64,000 nucleotides of DNA from Paraburkholderia terricola (GTDB lineage Bacteria > Pseudomonadota > Gammaproteobacteria > Burkholderiales > Burkholderiaceae), in assembly GCF_900142195.1 (NCBI RefSeq), contig NZ_FRAB01000011.1, forward strand, positions 1-64,000, read 5' to 3'. The notes beneath the pieces were generated by a model that saw nothing but the letters and a program-made list of their open reading frames with translations, made no database searches and was not told where the DNA came from. Below are positions 1 to 9,145 of the stretch, piece after piece. Within the stretch, counting starts at the first letter, position 1. Every line of letters begins with the position of its first letter. Both the position numbers and the translations under genes were made by a program.

Positions 1-110
1 AATGCCCGCAATCGTGTTCCGCGTTTCAAAAGTGCAAACCCAGCATCCGTCGTAATGCATCTGAGCGCATCAACGACGGATATTTCAACGGCCTGCTAAA
101 AGGAACCGCC

Positions 111-629
111 ATGAAAGACGCACAGACCGCAGCCGCGCATCGCGCCGCGCCGCTCAAGACACCGACCAGCCTCGGCGAAGACGCGACGCGCGACATCGCC
201 GCCGCGTTGACGACCCTGCTGGCCGACGTGTTCGCGCTCTATCTGAAGACCAAGAATTTCCACTGGCATATGTCGGGGCCGTACTTCCGCGACTACCACC
301 TGCTGCTCGACGACCAGTCCGATCAGATCTACGCGACCACCGACCCGATCGCGGAACGCGCGCGCAAGATCGGCGGCAAGACGCTGCGCTCGGCGGGGCA
401 GATCACGAAGCTGCAACGCATCGCCGATAACGACGCGGAGTTCGTCACGCCCAGCGACATGCTCGCGGAATTGCGCGAAGACAACCTGGCGCTGGCGGGC
501 TACATGCGCGAAACGCATGCGCTATGCGACGAATACGGCGACGTCGCCACGGCGAGCCTGCTGGAAAACTGGATCGACGAAGCGGAGCAGCGCGTGTGGT
601 TCCTGTTCGAATCGGGACGCCATTCGTAA
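111..629 (+). CDS. dps: Dps-family DNA starvation/ferritin-like protein
   Basis: 172 aa, the usual Dps size. The protein would form a dodecameric ferroxidase cage that stores iron and protects DNA in stationary phase or under peroxide. The N-terminal half carries the Dps ferroxidase signature: FHWHMSG supplies the metal-binding His and TDPIAERARKIGG the Asp and Glu of the dinuclear site. The first 20 residues are Ala/Lys/Arg-rich, like the DNA-binding tail of many Dps proteins. AAAAGGAACCGCC precedes the ATG and supports this start. It stands alone, convergent with the downstream LysR gene. I saw no clear OxyR site in the 110 bases upstream. The family call is secure; DNA binding is inferred. 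Confidence 0.95.
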   Translation: MKDAQTAAAHRAAPLKTPTSLGEDATRDIAAALTTLLADVFALYLKTKNFHWHMSGPYFRDYHLLLDDQSDQIYATTDPIAERARKIGGKTLRSAGQITKLQRIADNDAEFVTPSDMLAELREDNLALAGYMRETHALCDEYGDVATASLLENWIDEAEQRVWFLFESGRHS

Positions 630-645
630 GCACGCGCGCGGTGCG

Positions 646-1566
646 TCAGCCTTCCAGCGCGGACTGAAGCCGCGCTCCGAGAAACTGAAGGAACGCGCGC
701 ACCTTGCTGGAATGGCGGCGATTGGGCAGATACGCCGCATAGACCACGGCGTCGCCATTGTGCGGCGTCGCCTCGAACTGCTCGAACAGCCGCATCAGGC
801 GTCCCGCGCGAATCTCCGCGGCGACGAGCCATTCCGGCAGCAACGCAATGCCGCGTCCGGCGAGAACGGCTTCGAGCAGGATGTCGATGCTGTTCGACAG
901 CAGATGCCCGCGCACTTCGACGCGCTCTTCCGCGCCGTCGCGGCGGAAGCTCCAGACCTGGCGCGTGCGGTAACCGCCGCCATAGGCGACGCGCAGGCAC
1001 TCGTGGGAATCGAGCGCCTGCGGCGTAGGCGGTGTGCCGCTGCGTTCGAGATAGTCGTGGCTCGCCACGACATAGCGCGGATTGTCCGCGAGCTTTCTGA
1101 CGACCAGATTCGCGTCGCGATCGGGCAGGCCGATGCGGATCGCGATATCGATTCTGTCGAGCGCGAGGTCGGCGTAGTGATCGGCCACGACGACGTCGAG
1201 AAACACGCGCGGATGCTCGGCGAGAAAGGCGGCGAGGTGCGGCGCGAGCCGCAGACGGCTGAACGCGGAGGGCACCGCGATGCGCAGCGCGCCGACCGGC
1301 GACGCGCCGCTGTCGAACACGCTTTCGTCCGCCTCGGCCAGATCGTCGAGCACCTTGCCGACCTGTTCGACGTAGGCAATGCCGGCGTCGGTGAGGCTGA
1401 CCTTTCTCGGCGTACGGGTCAGCAGCGCGGTGCCGAGCGAGGTTTCGAGCGCATCCATCAGACGCGTGACCGACGAGGTCGCCACGCCGAGACGTTGCGC
1501 GGCCTTCGAAAAGCCGCCGGCGTCGGCCACTTCGAGCAAGGTATTCAGGGCCAGGAGTTTGTCCAT
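646..1566 (-). CDS. LysR-family transcriptional regulator
   Basis: 306 aa from the ATG at 1566; GAGG lies six bases ahead of it. A longer frame to 1632 would add 22 residues before the helix-turn-helix and is less likely. Residues 1-60 form the LysR winged helix (ALNTLLEVADAGGFSKAAQRLGVATSSVTRLMDAL), followed by a periplasmic-binding-like effector domain beginning with GALRIAVPSAFSRL. It is divergent from the DsbA-family gene with about 118 bases between the starts, the classic layout of a LysR protein controlling its neighbour, so it may regulate the DsbA, monooxygenase and MFS genes. The effector is unknown. Confidence 0.92.
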   Translation of the reverse strand: MDKLLALNTLLEVADAGGFSKAAQRLGVATSSVTRLMDALETSLGTALLTRTPRKVSLTDAGIAYVEQVGKVLDDLAEADESVFDSGASPVGALRIAVPSAFSRLRLAPHLAAFLAEHPRVFLDVVVADHYADLALDRIDIAIRIGLPDRDANLVVRKLADNPRYVVASHDYLERSGTPPTPQALDSHECLRVAYGGGYRTRQVWSFRRDGAEERVEVRGHLLSNSIDILLEAVLAGRGIALLPEWLVAAEIRAGRLMRLFEQFEATPHNGDAVVYAAYLPNRRHSSKVRAFLQFLGARLQSALEG

Positions 1567-1684
1567 GCACGGCCTCAATGCGGGTTTGGTTGCGTCACAC
1601 GCAACGGGGGATTGCATTCTAGACGTATTCACTCAATGGCGCGCAACGAATAACCTGTCGTCGTTACTTAGCGAGAGGTGCAGC

Positions 1685-2338
1685 ATGCAAACCATTCAGG
1701 TCGAGGTCCATTACGACTTCATTTGTCCGTGGTGCTGGATCGGCCAGCGGAATCTCGCCGCGGCGCTCGCGGAGTCGGGCGCCGAGGCGCGCGTGGCGAT
1801 CCACTATGTGCCGTTCGAGTTGAATCCGGCGATGCCCGCCGAAGGCATGAACCGGCGCGACTATCGCACCCGCAAGTTCGGCAGTTGGGCGCGCTCGCAA
1901 GGCATGGACGCGCAGGTTGCCGCGGCGGGTCTCGCGGCGGGCGCGCAGTTCAATTACGACAAGGTGCTGCGCACGCCGAACACGCGGCTCGCGCATCGTC
2001 TGATGCAGTTCGCGCAAGCGCTCAATCGAGCCCGGCAGACCGCCGCGCTATATCAAGCCATCTATGCCGCCTACTTTTCGGAAGGCCGCGACATCGGCTC
2101 GCTGGACACGCTGATCGACATCGCCGCCGAACACGCATTCGATGCCGATGAAGTTCGCGCTTATCTGCTCGCCGCTTCCGGCACGCCGCACATCGAGGCC
2201 GCACGCGACGAGGCGGAGCGCCTCGGCATTCATTCGGTGCCGACGATCTCGATTGCCGGCGAATTGATCAGCGGCGCGCAACCGGGCGCCGTGTTCGCGA
2301 ACGCGCTGCGTGCCGCCATGCAACGGAGCGCGGCATGA
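1685..2338 (+). CDS. DsbA-family (FrnE-like) thiol oxidoreductase
   Basis: 217 aa. The thioredoxin-fold DSBA domain spans the whole protein. A CPWC active-site motif lies at residues 14-17 and a cis-proline region near the C-terminus (SVPTISIAG). There is no signal peptide, so it should be cytoplasmic, as are FrnE-type members that reduce or isomerise disulfides under stress. The open frame extends far upstream, but GAGAGGTG before the ATG at 1685 and the position of the DSBA motif fix the start. Its stop overlaps the next start (ATGA), so it is translationally coupled to the FAD monooxygenase. The related 2-hydroxychromene-2-carboxylate isomerases lack the CxxC seen here. Confidence 0.9.
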   Translation: MQTIQVEVHYDFICPWCWIGQRNLAAALAESGAEARVAIHYVPFELNPAMPAEGMNRRDYRTRKFGSWARSQGMDAQVAAAGLAAGAQFNYDKVLRTPNTRLAHRLMQFAQALNRARQTAALYQAIYAAYFSEGRDIGSLDTLIDIAAEHAFDADEVRAYLLAASGTPHIEAARDEAERLGIHSVPTISIAGELISGAQPGAVFANALRAAMQRSAA

Positions 2339-3483
2339 ACGCGCTCGACGCACCGCGCGCCGTGGTGATCGGCGGCTCGCTCGGCGGACTGTTCTCGGCC
2401 ACCACCTTGCGCGCGGCCGGCTGGGACGTGGACGTGTTCGAGACCTCGCCCAATCAGCTCGACAGCCGCGGCGGCGGCATCGTGCTGCAACCGGACGTGC
2501 TGGACGCGCTGCATTTCGCGGGCGTCGCCCTGCCCGATCCGCCGGGCGTGGCGTCGGGCGAACGCATCTATCTGGATCGCGAGGACAGGCGCGTCGAGCA
2601 ACTGTTCATGCCGCAAATGCAGACTTCATGGAGCCTGCTGTACAGCGCCATGAGAAACGCGCTGCCCGCGGCGCGCCTGCATACCGGCGAGACCTTTAGC
2701 GACTTCCGCATGGACGGCGAGCAGATCGTCGCGCGCTTCGAAAGCGGCCGCAGCGAGCGCGCCGATCTGCTGATCGGCGCGGACGGCATCCGCTCGACGC
2801 TCAGGCGCCGCCTGCTGCCCGAGATCGTGCCGGCCTACGCGGGCTATGCGGCATGGCGTGGACTCGTCGCCGAACCCGATCTGCCGCTCTTCGCCGCGGA
2901 CATCTTGCGCGAGCGCTTTACGTTCCAGCAAGGCGACGAACACTCGGCACTCGCCTATCTGATTCCCGGCGAAAACGACTCGACCGCGGCCGGCGAGCGT
3001 CGCTGGAACTGGGTGTGGTATCGCAAGTACGACCGCGCCCGGCTCAATGAACTGCTGGTGGACCGTCACGGCGCGGCGCGCGCTTTCTCGCTGCCGCCTG
3101 GCACGGCCAAGCACGCCGATGTCGAGCAGCTTCGGCTCGATGCAAAAGCCTTGCTCGGGCCGACGTTTCGCGCGCTGGTCGATGCAACCGGCGAGCCGTT
3201 CATGCAGCCGATCGTCGACCTGCGCACCCCCAGGATGGTGTTCGGACGTGTGGTGCTGATCGGCGACGCCGCATCGGTGCCGCGTCCCCATACGGCGGGC
3301 AGCACCGCCAAGGCCGCGGCCAACGCGCATGCGCTCGCGCTCGCGCTGGCGGGTGCGAGGCAAGCCGACACGAGCATCGATGCGTTGCTCACGCGTTGGG
3401 AGAGCCAGCAGTTGCAACGCGGCAAGCGCATGACCGATCTGGGCATTTCGCTCGGCGACCGTTTGATGAATATCGCCGGTTAG
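2335..3483 (+). CDS. FAD-dependent monooxygenase, 2,6-dihydroxypyridine hydroxylase-like
   Basis: 382 aa, a group A flavoprotein hydroxylase. The N-terminal Rossmann motif is VVIGGSLGGLFSATTL with an acidic ribose-binding residue in VDVFE; the second FAD motif is DLLIGADGIRSTLRRRL; the third, RVVLIGDAASVPRPHTAGS near residue 310, binds the FAD phosphates. Such enzymes use NAD(P)H and O2 to hydroxylate aromatic rings. The fold pattern and the GDAA..RPH motif recall 2,6-dihydroxypyridine 3-hydroxylases, but the substrate cannot be read from sequence. It overlaps the upstream DsbA-family gene by four bases. The nearby molybdenum hydroxylase suggests a shared heteroaromatic pathway (inference). 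Confidence 0.88.
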   Translation: MNALDAPRAVVIGGSLGGLFSATTLRAAGWDVDVFETSPNQLDSRGGGIVLQPDVLDALHFAGVALPDPPGVASGERIYLDREDRRVEQLFMPQMQTSWSLLYSAMRNALPAARLHTGETFSDFRMDGEQIVARFESGRSERADLLIGADGIRSTLRRRLLPEIVPAYAGYAAWRGLVAEPDLPLFAADILRERFTFQQGDEHSALAYLIPGENDSTAAGERRWNWVWYRKYDRARLNELLVDRHGAARAFSLPPGTAKHADVEQLRLDAKALLGPTFRALVDATGEPFMQPIVDLRTPRMVFGRVVLIGDAASVPRPHTAGSTAKAAANAHALALALAGARQADTSIDALLTRWESQQLQRGKRMTDLGISLGDRLMNIAG

Positions 3484-3510
3484 ATCCGAGGCTCTTTCCG
3501 CCGCTTTTTC

Positions 3511-3561
3511 CGCTTTCCCGCTCTTTCCGCTTTCCCGCTCTTTCCGCTTTCCCGCTTTTTC
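3511..3561. repeat. 17-bp pyrimidine-rich tandem repeat
   Basis: Three head-to-tail 17-base units (CGCTTTCCCGCTCTTTC at 3511, 3528 and 3545, the last with one mismatch) and a degenerate copy upstream. They fill the gap between the monooxygenase stop and the MFS ribosome-binding site. The top strand is almost pure pyrimidine. The array could vary in length by slippage and change spacing or mRNA structure ahead of the MFS gene. Confidence 0.85.
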
Positions 3562-3577
3562 ATTTCAGGAGTTGCTC

Positions 3578-4795
3578 ATGTCGACCGACGCATCCATCAC
3601 CGCCGCAAGCCCAGGCCCCGTCAAACTGACGCGCGGCCTGATCGCGCTATTCGCCTTCTGCTGCGGCGCGATCGTCGCGAATCTCTACTACGCGCAGCCG
3701 ATCACCGAACTGATCGCGCCGGACATTCACATGTCCGGCGGCACCGCGAGCCTGATCGTTTCGCTCACGCAAATCGGCTATGCGCTCGGGCTGTTCTTTC
3801 TCGTGCCGCTCGGCGATCTGCTGGAAAACCGCAAGCTGATGATCGCCACCGCGCTGGTATCGATCGTGAGTCTCGCCGCCGCCGCGTTCGCGCACCAGCC
3901 AGACGGGTTGCTCGCAATTTCGCTGCTGATCGGCTTCAGTTCCGTGGCCGTGCAGATCCTGATTCCGCTCGCCGCCCATCTCGCGCCGGACGAATCGCGC
4001 GGCAAGGTGGTCGGCACCATCATGAGCGGACTGCTGCTCGGCATTCTGCTGGCGCGCCCGATCTCCAGCGTGGTGGCCGGGCACTTCGGCTGGCGCGCGG
4101 TATTCGCCGCGGCGGCGGTGTTGATGGCGATCGTCACCAGCGTGCTCGCGCTCACTATTCCGCGCCGCCAGCCGGATCACCAGGCCACGTACTTCCAGTT
4201 GATCGCCTCGCTCGGTCATCTGATCCGCACGATGCCGGTGCTGCGCCACCGCTCGTTGTATCAGGCGCTGATGTTCGCTTCGTTCAGCCTCTTCTGGACC
4301 GCGATCCCGATCGAGTTGACCCGGCAGTTCGGACTCTCGCAAACCGCGATCGGCATCTTCGCGCTGGTCGGCGCGATCGGCGCGACCTCGGCGCCGGTTG
4401 CGGGACGTCTCGCCGACGCGGGCCACACGGTGCGCGCGACGTTGATCGCGCTGGTGGTGGGCGCGCTCGCCTATACGCCTGCGTTGATCCATCCCGCGTG
4501 GGGCGTGGTGGGGCTGGTCGCGACCGGCATCGTGCTCGACTTCGCCGTGCAGATGAACATGGTGCTCGGCCAGCGCGAAATCTATGCGCTGCATGCCGCG
4601 AGCCGAAACCGTCTGAATGCGCTGTACATGACGAGCATTTTTGTCGGCGGCGCGTTCGGCTCGGCGCTCGCGAGTCCCCTCTATGAGCACGGCGGATGGA
4701 CGCTGGTCGCCGGCGTCGCCACGGCATTCCCGCTCGTCGCGCTGATTCACTACCTGGCGATCGGCCGTCCGCATGCGGCGCGGCACAGCGCGTGA
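3578..4795 (+). CDS. MFS transporter
   Basis: 405 aa integral membrane protein with about 12 hydrophobic segments. The start is the ATG at 3578, seven bases after CAGGAG; a TTG six bases earlier is too close to that site. The first loop has GYALGLFFLVPLGDLLENRK, the MFS loop 2-3 pattern (G....D....R), and the second half repeats a GRLADAG loop. It resembles YnfM/AraJ-type drug or metabolite exporters, so substrate and direction are uncertain. It follows the FAD monooxygenase on the same strand after the 17-bp repeat array and may carry a substrate of the surrounding oxidative genes. Confidence 0.92.
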   Translation: MSTDASITAASPGPVKLTRGLIALFAFCCGAIVANLYYAQPITELIAPDIHMSGGTASLIVSLTQIGYALGLFFLVPLGDLLENRKLMIATALVSIVSLAAAAFAHQPDGLLAISLLIGFSSVAVQILIPLAAHLAPDESRGKVVGTIMSGLLLGILLARPISSVVAGHFGWRAVFAAAAVLMAIVTSVLALTIPRRQPDHQATYFQLIASLGHLIRTMPVLRHRSLYQALMFASFSLFWTAIPIELTRQFGLSQTAIGIFALVGAIGATSAPVAGRLADAGHTVRATLIALVVGALAYTPALIHPAWGVVGLVATGIVLDFAVQMNMVLGQREIYALHAASRNRLNALYMTSIFVGGAFGSALASPLYEHGGWTLVAGVATAFPLVALIHYLAIGRPHAARHSA

Positions 4796-4900
4796 GCGGA
4801 ACCGGTCACGGTACGGTTTCACAACGTTTAAGCGTGGCTTTAAGGAATTCGCGTGACGGCGGCGATACGCTGCTCGAGATACTTCATTGACAGGTGCCTG

Positions 4901-6214
4901 ATGACTCGCAAGCCAATCTTGCTAGCGGCAACCGGCGCGCTGATCGTCGCCGCGCTGATCGTCGCCGTGTGGTCGATGTGGAAGCCCGCAATCGCGCCGC
5001 TCAGTGCGCCGCCGGCTTCATCGTTCGATTCGCAGACGAGGCTCGCGGGCGCGCGCGTCGTCGCGCTGGGCGACTGCATCGTGTGCCACACGGCCAAGGG
5101 CGGCAAGCCGTTCGCGGGCGGCCTGCCGCTCGCCACGCCGTTCGGCACGATCTACGCCACCAACATCACACCGGACGTGCAGACCGGCATCGGCAACTGG
5201 TCGCTCGAAGCGTTCACGCGCGCCGTGCGTCACGGCGTGGCGCGCGACGGGCACCTGTTGTATCCCGCGTTTCCGTACATCCACTTCACGCGCATGTCCG
5301 ATCCCGACATTGCCGCGGCATACGCGTATCTGATGACGCGCGAACCGGTCAGCGCGAGCGCGCCGCCTAACGACCTGATCTTCCCGCTGAACTTCCGGCC
5401 CTTGCTGGCATTCTGGAACGTGTTGTTCCTGCGTGCCGGCGAGCGTCCCGCGGAGACGTCGAAAGACGCCGAATGGAATCGCGGCAAGCTGCTGGTGGAT
5501 GGCCTCGGCCATTGCGCCTCGTGCCATTCGCCGCTCGACGCGATCGGCGGCGAGAAGTCGGGCCACGCGTTCGACGGCGGGATGGTCGACGGTTGGGAAG
5601 CGCCCGCGCTCAATGCGCTCGGCGGCGCGCCGAAACCGTGGACGAAAGAGCAGCTCGTCGCCTATTTGCGCAGCGGCCGCGCGAGCGAACACGGCGCGGC
5701 GGCCGGCCCGATGCTGCCCGTCACGCGCGATCTCGCCAGCGTGCCCGAGCAGGACGTGGAGGCCATCGCCACCTACATCCTGTCGCTTCAGAAGCCGCGG
5801 CCCGCTGTCGCGAACGTATCGGCACAGGCTGCTGAGCAAGGCGAAACGCAAGGCAGAACGCAAGCCGAAACGTCCGCGTCGGCGCAGCGCGGCGCGATCC
5901 TGTTCGGCGCGTCATGCGCGCAATGCCACGGACCCGCCGCGCCGATGCAGGCAATCGGCGAGCGCCCCACCCTCGCGTACAGCACCGCGGTGAATGCCGC
6001 CACGCCGCGCAACGCGATCCAGATGATGCTCGGCGGCATCGGCTGGCACGGCGCGGACACGATGAACTACATGCCGGCCTTCGGCGAGATTTATAGCGAC
6101 CGGCAAATCGCCGATCTCGCCGCCTACATTCGCGCCGCGTATTCGCAGCGCGGCCCGTGGAACGACGTCGAAGCCACCGTGGCGAAAGTCAGAAAGGAGA
6201 ACAACGCGCGATGA
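4901..6214 (+). CDS. Three-haem membrane-anchored cytochrome c (dehydrogenase electron-transfer subunit)
   Basis: 437 aa. An N-terminal hydrophobic stretch (residues 7-26) anchors or exports the protein. Three CxxCH haem c sites are visible: CIVCH near residue 59, CASCH near 205 and CAQCH near 339, each in its own cytochrome domain. This matches the cytochrome subunits of alcohol, gluconate and molybdenum-hydroxylase dehydrogenases, which pass electrons to quinone or terminal oxidase. The ATG at 4901 follows GACAGGTG; an in-frame GTG at 4853 lacks a site. The stop overlaps the next gene's ATG, so it is coupled to the iron-sulfur and molybdopterin subunits and is very probably their electron acceptor. 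Confidence 0.92.
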   Translation: MTRKPILLAATGALIVAALIVAVWSMWKPAIAPLSAPPASSFDSQTRLAGARVVALGDCIVCHTAKGGKPFAGGLPLATPFGTIYATNITPDVQTGIGNWSLEAFTRAVRHGVARDGHLLYPAFPYIHFTRMSDPDIAAAYAYLMTREPVSASAPPNDLIFPLNFRPLLAFWNVLFLRAGERPAETSKDAEWNRGKLLVDGLGHCASCHSPLDAIGGEKSGHAFDGGMVDGWEAPALNALGGAPKPWTKEQLVAYLRSGRASEHGAAAGPMLPVTRDLASVPEQDVEAIATYILSLQKPRPAVANVSAQAAEQGETQGRTQAETSASAQRGAILFGASCAQCHGPAAPMQAIGERPTLAYSTAVNAATPRNAIQMMLGGIGWHGADTMNYMPAFGEIYSDRQIADLAAYIRAAYSQRGPWNDVEATVAKVRKENNAR

Positions 6215-6726
6215 TCACGCTTACCGTGAATGGCGTGCAGCACGCCCTCGATATCGACCCGTCCACGCCGCTGCTTTATGCGTTGCGCGACGGTCTGCAC
6301 CTGCACGGCGCGAAGTTCGGCTGCGGTCTCGGGCAATGCGGCGCATGCACCGTGATCGTCGGCGGGGAAGCGGTTTTCTCGTGCCTGGTGCCGGTTTCGT
6401 CGATCGGCGCGCGGCCCGTGCGCACCGTGGAAAGTCTCGGCACCGCGGAGCATCCCGGTCCGTTGCAGAAGTCGTTCATCGAGCATCAGGCCGCGCAGTG
6501 CGGCTATTGCATCGCCGGCATGATCATGCGCGCGCAGGCGCTGCTGGATCGCAATCCGCATCCGACGGAAAGCGAATTGCGCGAGCATATGGAGCCGAAC
6601 CTGTGCCGCTGCGGCACGCATATGCGCATTCTCGCGGCGATCCGCGAGGTTGCGCATCTGCCGGCCGGCGACGGCGTGCCCGCCGCGAAGCCACCACGCA
6701 CGGCGAACCACGGAGGCACGCAATGA
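6211..6726 (+). CDS. [2Fe-2S] subunit of xanthine-dehydrogenase-family oxidoreductase (IorA/NicA type)
   Basis: 171 aa. The plant-type ferredoxin domain holds Cys38, Cys43, Cys46 and Cys58 (CGLGQCGAC...C); the helical second domain carries CGYC and CRC for the other [2Fe-2S] cluster. It carries electrons from the molybdenum cofactor to the partner cytochrome. The ATG at 6211 is preceded by AAAGGAGA and overlaps the cytochrome stop; the 3' end overlaps the large-subunit start (ATGA). No FAD subunit is encoded nearby, as in isoquinoline 1-oxidoreductase and nicotinate dehydrogenase, where the acceptor is a cytochrome. Confidence 0.94.
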   Translation: MITLTVNGVQHALDIDPSTPLLYALRDGLHLHGAKFGCGLGQCGACTVIVGGEAVFSCLVPVSSIGARPVRTVESLGTAEHPGPLQKSFIEHQAAQCGYCIAGMIMRAQALLDRNPHPTESELREHMEPNLCRCGTHMRILAAIREVAHLPAGDGVPAAKPPRTANHGGTQ

Positions 6727-9011
6727 GCGTCCACGACAAGATCGACAGGATCGACGACATCAACGGCATCGACGAAGGACGCCGCCGTTTCATGATGTCC
6801 GGCGCGCTAGCGGTGAGCTTCAGCCTGTTCCCCGGCGCGAAGGCGCTCGCGCAGCAAGTGATCGCCGACGAAGGCGCCGCCGTGCACATCGCGAAAGCCA
6901 CCGAGAAGCTGGCGGGCAGCCTGAAAACCAATCCCTATCTCGACGCGTGGATCAAGATCGATCCCGCCGGCAGGGTGACCGTTTATACCGGCAAGGTGGA
7001 ACTCGGCACGGGCGTGCGCACCGCGCTGCTCCAGGTCGCGGCCGAGGAACTGAGCATGGCGCCGTCGCTGATCACCTTCCTGACCGCGGACACCGGCGCG
7101 TCGCCCGACGAAGGACTCACTGCGGGCAGCCACACCATCGCCGATAGCGGCAGCGCGCTGCTGAACGCGGCGGCGCAGGTCCGCGGGCTGCTCGTCGGCG
7201 CGGCGGCCAAACACTTCGGCGTGAGCGGCAGCGCGTTGAGCGCGCACGACGCGATCATCAAGGCGCCCGATGGAAGATCGATGACCTATGGCGAAGCCGT
7301 CGGCCTGGTCGACCTGCATCGCGTAGCCACACCCGAGTCGCCGCTGAAAGATCCCGCGACCTTCAGCGTGATCGGCACCTCGTTGCCGCGTCTCGACATA
7401 CCGGGCAAGGTGACGGGCGGCCCGAGCTACGTGCAGGACATGGTCATGCCGGACATGCTGCATGCGCGCGTGGTGCTGCCGCCGGTGTACGGCGCGCAAC
7501 TGCTGCGCACCAACACGCCCGATGTCCTGAAGATGCCGGGCGTGGTCGACGTGATCCGCGACGGCAGCATGCTGGCCGTGGTCGCCAGCGGCGAATGGCA
7601 GGCGGTGCAGGCGCAACGCGCGCTCGCGGCGGGCAGCCAGTGGAGCGCGGGGCACGCGCTGCCCGATCCCGCCACCGTGCACCGCGATCTCAAACAGATT
7701 TCCACCGAACACATCGAGATCGCCAACACGCATGGCCCGGCGGGCGCGCCGCTCAAAACGCTGAGCGCGACCTACACCAAGCGCTACATGCTGCACGGCT
7801 CGATCGGACCGTCGTGCTCGGTCGCGCAGTTCAAGGACGGCCACATGACCGTGTGGACGCACTCGCAAGGCGTCTATCCGCTGCGCGACGCGCTGGCCGA
7901 AATGCTCGCGCTGCCGAAAGAGAACGTGCGCTGCGTCCACGTCGAAGGCTCGGGCTGCTACGGCCACAACGGCGCGGACGACGTCGCCGCGCACGCCGCG
8001 CTGATCGCGCGCGACATGGCCGGCCGCCCGGTTCGCGTGCAATGGATGCGCGAACAGGAACACACGTGGGACCACTACACGCCCGCGATGGTCACGCAAG
8101 CGAAGGCCTCGCTCGACGCCGGCGGCGGCATCGTCGACTGGGATTACGCGCTGTGGAGCAGCTCGCACAACGAGCGGATCGTCAACGCCGGCCGGCTGAT
8201 TCCGGCGCAGTTGCTGGAGAAGCCGTTCACGCCGGCGCCCTCGGTGCCGATGGTGCAGCCCGAAGGCGGCGGCGACCGCAACGCGATTCCGCTGTACACG
8301 TTTCCGAACCTGCGCGTGATGAACCATTTCTCGCCGACCATGCCGCTGCATACCTCGGCGATGCGCTCGCTCGGCGCGCACATGAACGTGTTCACGATCG
8401 AGTCCTTCATGGACGAACTCAGCGCCGCGGCGGGCGCCGATCCGGTCGCGTTCCGTCTGAAGCATCTGCATGACCCGCGCGCACGCGACGTGATCCGCCT
8501 CGCCGCCGAGAAATTCGGCTGGCCGCGCGCGCCGCGCAAGGCCAATCACGGCGTCGGCTTCGCGTTCGGCAAGTACAAGAACCTGATGGCGTACGTGGCG
8601 ATCGCCGTCGAGGTTGCCGTCGTGCGCGAGACCGGTCAGGTGACGCTCGAACACGCGGAAGTGGCGGTGGACTCCGGGCAGATCGTCAACCCCGACGGCA
8701 TCCGCAACCAGATCGAAGGCGGTGTGATCCAGTCGGCGAGCTGGACGCTCTACGAGGCCTTGAAGTTCGACACGCGGCGCATCCGCAGCTTCGACTGGAG
8801 CAGCTATCCGATCCTGCGGTTCTCCGCCGTGCCGCGCAGCCTGAACGTGCACCTGCTCGACCGCCCCGGCGCACCGTTTCTGGGCGCGGCCGAAGCGTCG
8901 ATGGGGCCGACCGCCGGCGCGCTCGGCAATGCGTTGTTCGACGCGACCGGCCAGCGCCTGCGCGACATGCCGCTCGCCGGAGACGGCCTGCGCCGCCGGA
9001 TCGACGCCTGA
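6723..9011 (+). CDS. Molybdopterin subunit of xanthine-dehydrogenase-family oxidoreductase (IorB-like)
   Basis: 762 aa. Near residue 21 a twin-arginine stretch ([15 protein letters not shown]) followed by a hydrophobic segment and AxA looks like a Tat signal, so the complex is probably periplasmic. The aldehyde-oxidase/xanthine-dehydrogenase Moco domain follows twice ([26 protein letters not shown]; a late [27 protein letters not shown] region around [11 protein letters not shown]), the arrangement of IorB-type subunits. The reaction would be water-dependent hydroxylation of an N-heterocycle or oxidation of an aldehyde, with electrons going through the [2Fe-2S] subunit to the three-haem cytochrome. 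The true substrate is unknown. Confidence 0.92.
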   Translation: MSVHDKIDRIDDINGIDEGRRRFMMSGALAVSFSLFPGAKALAQQVIADEGAAVHIAKATEKLAGSLKTNPYLDAWIKIDPAGRVTVYTGKVELGTGVRTALLQVAAEELSMAPSLITFLTADTGASPDEGLTAGSHTIADSGSALLNAAAQVRGLLVGAAAKHFGVSGSALSAHDAIIKAPDGRSMTYGEAVGLVDLHRVATPESPLKDPATFSVIGTSLPRLDIPGKVTGGPSYVQDMVMPDMLHARVVLPPVYGAQLLRTNTPDVLKMPGVVDVIRDGSMLAVVASGEWQAVQAQRALAAGSQWSAGHALPDPATVHRDLKQISTEHIEIANTHGPAGAPLKTLSATYTKRYMLHGSIGPSCSVAQFKDGHMTVWTHSQGVYPLRDALAEMLALPKENVRCVHVEGSGCYGHNGADDVAAHAALIARDMAGRPVRVQWMREQEHTWDHYTPAMVTQAKASLDAGGGIVDWDYALWSSSHNERIVNAGRLIPAQLLEKPFTPAPSVPMVQPEGGGDRNAIPLYTFPNLRVMNHFSPTMPLHTSAMRSLGAHMNVFTIESFMDELSAAAGADPVAFRLKHLHDPRARDVIRLAAEKFGWPRAPRKANHGVGFAFGKYKNLMAYVAIAVEVAVVRETGQVTLEHAEVAVDSGQIVNPDGIRNQIEGGVIQSASWTLYEALKFDTRRIRSFDWSSYPILRFSAVPRSLNVHLLDRPGAPFLGAAEASMGPTAGALGNALFDATGQRLRDMPLAGDGLRRRIDA

Positions 9012-9145
9012 CGGCATGCCCGTTAAGAAGATTTAAGCAATCTGAAGTTCAATACAGTGCGCGCAGTCTTACGATTGAAACCTGCGATGTCGCATCATGC
9101 ATCGTCAAGAACAGCGATTCATCAACGTCAAGACTGGAGAGAAAT

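Noticed and set aside
6807..9017. A 736-codon minus-strand frame over the Moco subunit
   Set aside because: It is an antisense shadow of a well-supported molybdopterin subunit; codon bias and motifs support only the plus strand.
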